From: Haloferax mucosum ATCC BAA-1512
GTDB lineage: Archaea; Halobacteriota; Halobacteria; Halobacteriales; Haloferacaceae
DNA: 64,000 nt
Reading direction: 5' to 3'
NCBI RefSeq assembly: GCF_000337815.1
Contig: NZ_AOLN01000001.1
Coordinates: 1 to 64,000 of the forward strand
The translations under genes were made by a program, and so were the position numbers. Under the pieces are notes generated by a model. It saw only the letters and a program-made list of their open reading frames with translations, did not search any database and was not told the DNA's origin. Below, in pieces: positions 58,446 through 64,000 of the stretch (positions within the stretch are counted from its first letter, which is position 1; each line of letters starts with the position of its first letter).

Positions 58446-59093
58446 TTACGCTTCCGACGGGTGTTCGACGGCGCGAATCAGTTCGAGGATGTTCTCCTCT
58501 TCGCCGTCGAGTTGCTGTGGGTACATGCCGATTGCCACGACGAAGTCCTCTTCGTGACGGACCTTGGTGACGTGGACGTAGACATCGACTTCTTCGCCGC
58601 CGAACTGCGCGGTGGCGCTGTATTTGGTCACGTTGCTTTGCTCGCCGAGCATCTGGACGTTACGGGAACTCACGACCTCGACGTCGCGCAATCCTTGATA
58701 CTGGCTATCGACGAGTTTGACCAGTCGGTCGTTGGAGTAATCTTTGATTGGGTTTCGAGCCTCTCCACCGACTTCGGCGGCGGGCGTGGAGATGACGCTG
58801 AACATGCCTAGTTTGGCCTCGCCGAAGAACCCGAGGTCGATGGCCTTCTGGTATGTCGTCATGTGGTTACTGACGGAGATATTTCGCTCCTGTCCGCCGA
58901 CGCTCACCGTGTGGTTTACGTGGAATGTTTCGGTGCCGTTCGTCGAATACCCGGCGTTCGATGCGGCCGTCGCGTCGGTCGCCGCCGGTTCGGCGTCGAA
59001 CGTCAGCGCCTCTTGGCCAGTCAAGAAGCCGATACAGCCGCTCGTAAGGAGAAGAGCGGCCACAGCGAGGATTGCGATTGTACGTTTAGCCAT
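58446..59093 (-). CDS. Exported lipoprotein, DUF6517-like
   Basis: A 215-aa lipid-anchored protein. The signal IAILAVAALLLTSGCIG has a lipobox with Cys near residue 20. The rest is a beta-rich extracytoplasmic domain with several N-x-S/T sites (NGTETF, NISVSNH). Conserved SNHMTTYQKAID and VVAIGMYPQQL segments occur in many haloarchaeal lipoproteins. Function unknown. Confidence 0.75.
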   Translation of the reverse strand: MAKRTIAILAVAALLLTSGCIGFLTGQEALTFDAEPAATDATAASNAGYSTNGTETFHVNHTVSVGGQERNISVSNHMTTYQKAIDLGFFGEAKLGMFSVISTPAAEVGGEARNPIKDYSNDRLVKLVDSQYQGLRDVEVVSSRNVQMLGEQSNVTKYSATAQFGGEEVDVYVHVTKVRHEEDFVVAIGMYPQQLDGEEENILELIRAVEHPSEA

Positions 59094-59198
59094 CGTCGCC
59101 CCGGAGTTTCCGCTCTCTCGGTATAAGTTCGGTGGCTACGAACGTTCCAGTTCGATACCAATTTAGCCTCGAATTCGGTCCTCACTCGGCGTCTGACG

Positions 59199-59573
59199 TC
59201 ACTCGTTTGTCAGCCCGCGCGACTCGTTTTCCCGGCGGATGACGCGCCTGCTGTAGAGGTAGTACGCGGGGACGACGAACGGGAGCGTGAACGCCGCACC
59301 GAACCAGAGATGCCGCGACACGCCCCACTCGATGCCCTGTTCGCGGAGCGAGTTGATGTCGCCGTGGATGAGTCCCGCATAAAACACGTGCGTGACGAGA
59401 TAGACGGCGAACGCGGGTTCCGGACCGAGATACGCCGAGACGACGGTGAACATGACGAGTCCAATCGCGTAAATCGTCGGCAAGATACCGCGGTAGCGGC
59501 CGCGAGCGGGTCGCTGTTTTCCCTGTCGTTCGCGTTCGACCGCCGTGCCGCGACGGTACTCGTCGGTGGACAT
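59199..59573 (-). CDS. Small membrane protein, unknown
   Basis: A 124-aa protein starting at ATG 59573. A 27-residue polar, basic N-tail (VERERQGKQRPARGRYRG) precedes three predicted transmembrane helices, beginning at ILPTIYAIGLVMFTVVSAYL. The C-terminus is basic (YSRRVIRRENES). The frame extends to 59615 but adds only an Arg-rich stretch. No family assigned. Confidence 0.65.
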   Translation of the reverse strand: MSTDEYRRGTAVERERQGKQRPARGRYRGILPTIYAIGLVMFTVVSAYLGPEPAFAVYLVTHVFYAGLIHGDINSLREQGIEWGVSRHLWFGAAFTLPFVVPAYYLYSRRVIRRENESRGLTNE

Positions 59574-59652
59574 GTCGCTACGGTGTGTGCGACGCCGAAA
59601 AAATGTTCGTCCCATGTGAGCATTCCACTCACGCCAACGCCGACACCGGTAC

Positions 59653-60075
59653 TCAACCGAGGTACTTCACTTCGATTTCGTGTGGCTCGTCGGTCGCCGG
59701 AAGTTCGACTGTCTCGCGGAGATGCTCCCGGACCGCGGTGCGCCACTCGCGGACAGCGGCGGTGTGGCGTTCGTGGTGTTCGTCGATTTCGTAGGGTTCC
59801 GGCCGGGTCTCGTCGGCCTCGGGATACGATGGAGTACTCTCGGAGACGAACAATCCGGGCGTCAAATGGAGAGGCGACGGCTCGTCGTAGTCGGCCGACT
59901 CTCCGCCAGTGAGGTGAATTCGCGCCCGCATTCGCCCATAAAACGGCGGCGTGACGCGAAGCACGACGGACTTCGTTCCGCGCCAGTTCGCTTCGAGAGC
60001 AGTCACGAGGTCGTCGGTCGTCACGGCAATCGAGCGAATGACGGTCGGGTCGGACGACCCGCGCGTCCCGTTCAC
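59653..60075 (-). CDS. Conserved haloarchaeal hypothetical protein
   Basis: A 140-aa acidic soluble protein with GTG start (60075-60073) overlapping the stop of the upstream zinc protein by four bases. Recognisable segments are LVTALEANWRGTKSVVLRVTPPFYGRMRARIH and PLHLTPGLFV, conserved among haloarchaea as I recall. Function unknown. It forms a two-gene unit with the 46-aa zinc protein. Confidence 0.7.
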   Translation of the reverse strand: MNGTRGSSDPTVIRSIAVTTDDLVTALEANWRGTKSVVLRVTPPFYGRMRARIHLTGGESADYDEPSPLHLTPGLFVSESTPSYPEADETRPEPYEIDEHHERHTAAVREWRTAVREHLRETVELPATDEPHEIEVKYLG

Positions 60076-60212
60076 CCTCCGGCACGTCGGTAATCAGAAT
60101 TAGTTACCGACGTGGGCCGAAGTTCGCCGCTACACTTCGGACAGGTCGCACGGTACGATGCGGCGCTCACGGTTGTTTGACATTCACGACAGACGTACGA
60201 AGCCCGTTCCAT
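60072..60212 (-). CDS. 46-aa rubrerythrin-like zinc-ribbon protein
   Basis: Starts at ATG 60212: MERASYVCRECQTTVSA then ATCPKCSGELRPTS. The two C-x2-C pairs (CREC and CPKC) form a rubredoxin/rubrerythrin-like zinc ribbon. The TGA (60074-60072) overlaps the GTG of the next gene (GTGA). Too short for routine gene calling. Similar mini zinc fingers are frequent in haloarchaea. Function unknown. Confidence 0.7.
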   Translation of the reverse strand: MERASYVCRECQTTVSAASYRATCPKCSGELRPTSVTNSDYRRAGG

Positions 60213-60320
60213 CGCCAATCGGTACGTAATATTGTGTGTTAAAACTTACCACGGTATGACGAACACACCACCGCTCGCGGGTCCGTGTCCTTTTACCCCG
60301 ACGGGGCGCAATCCGCCAGT

Positions 60321-61160
60321 ATGACAGACGCATGGTTCGCCGGCACGACCCCGGACGACCCCGAATCCGGGGCACAGTGCATCCGAGAGGGTCGCGCGTC
60401 CGCTCCCACTGACTGGCCCGCAGAGGCCGTCGAATCCGGGTTCGCCGCCGACGAAACCGACTACTACGCCAAACTCCGTTCGGCGACGCTTTCGGCCGCC
60501 CGCGACGCCGTTGCCGAGCGCGAGCGTGCCGACGACGTGCAACTCGCTCACGCGGTGCGCGCGATGGACGACGCCGAACGAACCGCCAACGAACTCGCCG
60601 AGCGCGTCGTCGAGTGGGCGGGAACGCTCTACGAGTCCGTTCCGCGCGGTCTCGACGGCGTTCGAGACATCGCCGCCCGCGAGCCATCGACCGCGGCCGA
60701 AGAACGCGTCGTCTCCTATGCGACTCGCGCCGTTGACCTCCTCGACGAACGCGACGAACTCCGCGCGTTCATCGAAGAACGTGCTCCGACGAGCGCGCCG
60801 AACCTCGCCGAGATGGCCGGTCCCGTGCTCGCGGCGCGACTCATCTCCCTCGCCGGTGGTCTCGATAGCCTCGCTAAATCGCCGAGCGGGACAGTCCAAG
60901 TGCTCGGAGCCGAAGACGCGCTCTTCGCTCACTTGAAAGGCCGCGCCTCGTCGCCGAAACACGGGGTTATCTTCACCCACGAGTACGTCCGTGGAACTCG
61001 TCCACAGGACCGCGGCTCTGCGGCCCGCGCGTTCGCCGGGAAACTCTCTATCGCGGCCCGTATCGACCACTACTCAGGCGATTATCGCCCGGAGATTCAC
61101 GAGGAACTCGCCGACCGCATGGCGACGATTCGCGCCCGCGAAGAGGAGGGAGGCGAATGA
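60321..61160 (+). CDS. nop5: C/D box RNP protein Nop5
   Basis: A 279-aa homologue of Nop56/58 that scaffolds the C/D box 2'-O-methylation complex with fibrillarin and L7Ae. Coiled-coil helices (residues 85-190) precede the Nop domain, with the RNA/protein-binding motif NLAEMAGPVLAARLISLAGG and QVLGAEDALFAHLKG. It lacks the KKE tail of eukaryotic proteins. Its stop overlaps the fibrillarin start by four bases (ATGA), so the partners are translated together. ATG 60321 gives the family N-terminus. Confidence 0.95.
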   Translation: MTDAWFAGTTPDDPESGAQCIREGRASAPTDWPAEAVESGFAADETDYYAKLRSATLSAARDAVAERERADDVQLAHAVRAMDDAERTANELAERVVEWAGTLYESVPRGLDGVRDIAAREPSTAAEERVVSYATRAVDLLDERDELRAFIEERAPTSAPNLAEMAGPVLAARLISLAGGLDSLAKSPSGTVQVLGAEDALFAHLKGRASSPKHGVIFTHEYVRGTRPQDRGSAARAFAGKLSIAARIDHYSGDYRPEIHEELADRMATIRAREEEGGE

Positions 61161-61816
61161 GCGACGACCACTCGGCCGACTCGCCGGCCCTCCCGACGGG
61201 CGTCGATCGTCGGTCCTTCGACGGCCGAATGCGACTCTCCACGCGCGGCGGCCCTGTGTACGGCGAACCGGTCGATTCCGACGGCTGGCGCGCCTGGGAC
61301 GCCGGACGCTCGAAACTCGGCGCGATGCTCGAACTCGGCATGGACACCGGACTCGTCGGCGGTGAGACCGTGCTCTATCTCGGTGCCGCGTCGGGGACGA
61401 CGGTCTCGCACGTCGCCGATTTCGCCGGGGCGACCTACGCCGTCGAGTTCGCGCCGCGACCGGTTCGTGACCTCGTCGGCGTCGCCGAAGCCCGAGACAA
61501 TCTCTTCCCGCTTCTCAAGGACGCGCGCGACCCGGATTCTTACGCACACGTCGTCGAATCCGGCGTCGATTGCCTCATTATGGACGTTGCGACCCGCGGA
61601 CAGGCTGACGTCGCCGTCAGCAACCGGCAGTTCCTCGCCGACGACGGCCGACTGCTGATGGCCGTCAAAGCCCGGAGTGAAGACGTGACTGCCGACCCAG
61701 ACGAGGTGTTCGCGGACGTGCTCTCCGCACTCGAATCGGCCTACGAAATCATCGAAACCGAGCGACTCGACCGATTCCACGCGGACCACCTCGGTATCGT
61801 CGCCCGGCCGAAGTGA
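61157..61816 (+). CDS. flpA: Fibrillarin-like rRNA/tRNA 2'-O-methyltransferase
   Basis: A 219-aa SAM-dependent methyltransferase guided by C/D box RNAs. SAM motif I is VLYLGAASGTTVSHVAD near residue 70, then YAVEFAPRPVRDLV, and the catalytic region LIMDVATRGQADVAVSN followed by LLMAVKARSED. An acidic N-terminus extends the archaeal core. Co-translated with Nop5. Targets are rRNA and the intron-containing tRNAs of haloarchaea. Confidence 0.95.
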   Translation: MSDDHSADSPALPTGVDRRSFDGRMRLSTRGGPVYGEPVDSDGWRAWDAGRSKLGAMLELGMDTGLVGGETVLYLGAASGTTVSHVADFAGATYAVEFAPRPVRDLVGVAEARDNLFPLLKDARDPDSYAHVVESGVDCLIMDVATRGQADVAVSNRQFLADDGRLLMAVKARSEDVTADPDEVFADVLSALESAYEIIETERLDRFHADHLGIVARPK

Positions 61817-61951
61817 GGTCGCTCGCCCGCCGATACGCTCGGCGACGCGAGAATGTATCGGTCAATATCCCCGGGTGTAACGCCTGTAGTTGTGCGACGC
61901 GTTCGCCGGGGTCCACGACGTTTTTAATTCGGGGCATCTAACGGCGTTGCG

Positions 61952-63028
61952 ATGGAACTAGGGTCGGCGGATGCCTTCGACCGAATGGGGACGCTCGGCG
62001 TCGAAGAGGAGTTCTATATCGTCGATGCCGACGGTCGCCCCACGTCTGGCATCGACGACTTGGTCTACGGACCGGAACCCCCAGAACTGCTCTCGGGACG
62101 ACTCGACCACGAACTGTTTGAATTCACTATCGAGACGCAGACGCCACGTATCGAGGACCTGTCCGACGTCGCGTCGGCGGTCACGTCCGTCCGCGAAGCG
62201 CTCGTCGAACACGCGTCGAACCACGGCTACCGCATCGCCGCGGCCGGACTCCACCCCGCGGCGAAGTGGCGCGAACTCGACCACGCGGCGAAACCGCGAT
62301 ACCAAGCACAACTCGACCGAATTCAGTACCCACAGCACCGAAATACGACTGCCGGGCTTCACGTCCACGTCGGCATCGACGACGCCGACAAAGCCGTCTG
62401 GATTGCCAACGAACTCCGCTGGTATCTCGCGCCGCTCCTCTCGTTGTCCGCGAACTCGCCGTTCTGGAACGGGTTCGACACGGGACTCGCCTCCGCGCGC
62501 GCCAAGATCTTCGAGAACCTTCCGAACACGGGTATACCGACCGCGTTCGACGACTTCGACGACTACCAGCAGTTCGAACGCCGGATGGTCGAACACGGGT
62601 CGATAGAAGACCGGGGCGAACTCTGGTACGACGTGCGCCCACACACGGGCCACGGGACAGTCGAAATTCGGACGCCGGACGCCCAGACCGACCCCGACCG
62701 CGTGGTCGATTTCGTCGAATACGTCTACGCGCTCGTCTCGGACCTCGCAGAGCGCTACGAGTCGGGCGAATCCGGGACGAGCGTTCGCCGGGAACTCCTC
62801 GACGAGAACAAGTGGCGCGCGACCCGTCACGGCCGCGATGCGAGCTTTATCACGCCTGACTCGGAGGGCGTCGTCAGCCTCGAATCGTTCGTCGAAAGCG
62901 AGTCCGACCGACTCGACGTGGACGGCCTGCGGAACCTCCTCGACGCCGAGTCGGGAGCGGTCGTCCAACGACGCATCCACGACACGTCCGGAATCGACGC
63001 TCTTTGTGAATACCTCACACTTGATTGA
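61952..63028 (+). CDS. gshA: Glutamate-cysteine ligase (GCS2 family)
   Basis: A 358-aa ATP-dependent ligase making gamma-glutamylcysteine, the main thiol of halophilic archaea. Typical segments are [17 protein letters not shown] (active-site acidic loop), [14 protein letters not shown] and [17 protein letters not shown] (metal-binding His). [18 protein letters not shown] and NKWRATRHG complete the fold. Length and motifs fit the short GCS2/YbdK family. A TTTTTAATTCG element about 30 nt upstream suggests a leaderless start at 61952. No glutathione synthetase is adjacent. Confidence 0.92.
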   Translation: MELGSADAFDRMGTLGVEEEFYIVDADGRPTSGIDDLVYGPEPPELLSGRLDHELFEFTIETQTPRIEDLSDVASAVTSVREALVEHASNHGYRIAAAGLHPAAKWRELDHAAKPRYQAQLDRIQYPQHRNTTAGLHVHVGIDDADKAVWIANELRWYLAPLLSLSANSPFWNGFDTGLASARAKIFENLPNTGIPTAFDDFDDYQQFERRMVEHGSIEDRGELWYDVRPHTGHGTVEIRTPDAQTDPDRVVDFVEYVYALVSDLAERYESGESGTSVRRELLDENKWRATRHGRDASFITPDSEGVVSLESFVESESDRLDVDGLRNLLDAESGAVVQRRIHDTSGIDALCEYLTLD

Positions 63029-63120
63029 GACGCACAAACATCCGTCTACGGCCTCGATACCGGCGACCTCGACAAGAAACATTTTTCAGGACCAGCGTTT
63101 TGACCTTTGTCGTAGAACAA

Positions 63121-63582
63121 ATGACTGCGGACCAGACTACCGAGCGGAGAGCGGATTCGGCGGCAGACGAGCAGACTGAACCCTCGGACTGTACTATCTC
63201 CGAGTTCGACGACGGACTCATAGACCTACTCGCGTGGATTCTCGACACCGAGACGCGAGCGCGTATTTACGTGTATCTCCGGGAGCACCCGCACTCGACG
63301 AGCGAAGAGGTCGCAACCGGAACCGGTCTCTATCCGAGTACCGTCCGCGAGGCGCTGGCCGAGCTCACCGAAGACGAGACGGTCGAGCGCCGCAAACGCA
63401 AGAGTTCCGGCGCTGGCAACAACCCCTACGAGTACACCGCTATCGCGCCGAGCGACCTCGTCAAAGGTGTCTCCGAACAGGTCCAAGAACAGTTGAACGC
63501 CGTATTCAACCTCGACCGGCACCTCGGCACCGACGGGTCCGACGAAACCGAACCGGTCACGATTACCGTCCGAGAAGAATAA
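63121..63582 (+). CDS. Winged-helix transcriptional regulator
   Basis: A 153-aa DNA-binding protein. An acidic N-tail (residues 1-30) precedes a winged helix: TRARIYVYLREHPHSTSEEVA and the recognition helix LYPSTVREALAELTEDETV. A wing with basic RRKRKSSG and a C-terminal dimerisation helix follow. ArsR/TrmB-like. Target unknown; the gene is 92 nt after gshA on the same strand. ATG 63121 is the proper start, and the frame from 63025 is an artefact. Confidence 0.82.
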   Translation: MTADQTTERRADSAADEQTEPSDCTISEFDDGLIDLLAWILDTETRARIYVYLREHPHSTSEEVATGTGLYPSTVREALAELTEDETVERRKRKSSGAGNNPYEYTAIAPSDLVKGVSEQVQEQLNAVFNLDRHLGTDGSDETEPVTITVREE

Positions 63583-63663
63583 CACTGCAGTCTCTCGTTC
63601 GTTCGGTGTTTGTCGCCACGCTAACCCGACCCGCTTAAGTCGCGGGGCACCCACCCCGAGAGT

Positions 63664-64000
63664 ATGCACGTCGCGTTGGGCGGGACGTTCGACCCTGTCC
63701 ACGATGGACATCTCGCGCTATTCGAACGAGCGTTCGAATTGGGCGACGTCACGGTCGGACTCACGAGCGACGAACTCGCGCCACAGACCCGTCACGTGGA
63801 CCGCTACGTTCGTCCCTTCGAGACGCGAAGAGCCGACCTCGAAGCGGAGCTTCGGCCGCTAGCCGACGAGTACGGCCGCGAGTTCGACGTCCGAAAACTA
63901 GACGAGCCGACCGGCATCGCAACCGAACCGGGGTTCGACGTTCTCATCGTCTCGCCTGAGACGAAATCGGGCGGCGAGCGAGTCAACCAGATTCGAGAAG
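63664..64000 (+). CDS. coaD: Phosphopantetheine adenylyltransferase, partial
   Basis: The first 112 codons of an archaeal-type PPAT, cut by the window edge. The nucleotidyltransferase motif is GGTFDPVHDGHLAL (HxGH, residues 7-20), followed by VGLTSDELAPQ and FETRRADLEAELRPL. It makes dephospho-CoA from 4'-phosphopantetheine. Start ATG 63664. The C-terminal third lies outside the window. Confidence 0.93.
   Translation, partial: MHVALGGTFDPVHDGHLALFERAFELGDVTVGLTSDELAPQTRHVDRYVRPFETRRADLEAELRPLADEYGREFDVRKLDEPTGIATEPGFDVLIVSPETKSGGERVNQIRE

Overview
The window is chromosomal DNA from an extreme halophilic archaeon, most likely Haloferax or a close relative. The evidence is high GC, strongly acidic proteins with D/E-rich tails, archaeal information-processing genes (two-repeat TBP, TFB, Orc1/Cdc6, aIF2-beta, Nop5/fibrillarin), mostly leaderless genes with a TATA element about 28-32 nt before the start codon, and origin recognition boxes of the haloarchaeal type (TTCACCGGAAACNNGGTGTG). 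Gene content and order resemble what I recall of a secondary chromosomal origin region of Haloferax volcanii; I could not check this.

Layout. (1) 0-6.5 kb: TBP gene, an orc1/cdc6 gene, a replication origin with nine ORB repeats and an AT-rich core, an origin-linked hypothetical gene, an 11-copy 19-bp tandem array, and a Rad25/XPB-type helicase. (2) 6.6-14.9 kb: tRNA-Tyr with a duplicated 3' end, the queDEC operon for the preQ0 precursor of archaeosine, a minimal FAD oxidoreductase, an EamA exporter, a hybrid receiver/PAS/GAF histidine kinase and an SRPBCC protein. (3) 15-22 kb: a double-GH15 fusion divergent from a GH13 alpha-glucan hydrolase. (4) 22.5-31 kb: an iron-type ABC importer operon behind an IdeR/DtxR-like palindrome, running directly into a GT-C glycosyltransferase and a mini membrane protein; then an RGP-like glucan-protein synthase. 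(5) 31-42.3 kb: MrfA/Hrq1-like helicase, small redox and nuclease-like proteins, a regulator, an aminotransferase, a D-lactate-dehydrogenase-like FAD/Fe-S protein, a PRC-barrel protein, a TrkA-N/DHH protein and tRNA-Lys. (6) 42.3-46.9 kb: an accessory island directly downstream of tRNA-Lys, with an acetyltransferase, an integrase remnant, small membrane proteins and a low-GC secreted zinc-metalloprotease-like gene. (7) 46.9-64 kb: core genes again: hydrolase, thrS, malQ, a truncated YtfJ/GerW-like gene, MscS, OGG-type glycosylase, aIF2-beta, TFB, CorA, nop5-fibrillarin, gshA and coaD (cut by the window end).

How genes work together. The origin proteins sit beside general transcription factors. 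The GH15 fusion, GH13 enzyme and MalQ lack visible signal peptides and would form a cytoplasmic alpha-glucan or maltodextrin pathway. QueD/E/C make preQ0 for archaeosine tRNA modification, and Nop5/fibrillarin perform C/D-guided 2'-O-methylation. Several tiny genes overlap their neighbours by 4 nt (56, 50 and 46 aa) and are easy to miss. No CRISPR array and no intact insertion sequence were seen. The most unusual non-genic signals are the 19-bp array beside the origin, the tRNA-Tyr 3'-end duplication, a 160-bp polypyrimidine tract, and a hairpin that may end a small RNA at 15.1-15.25 kb.
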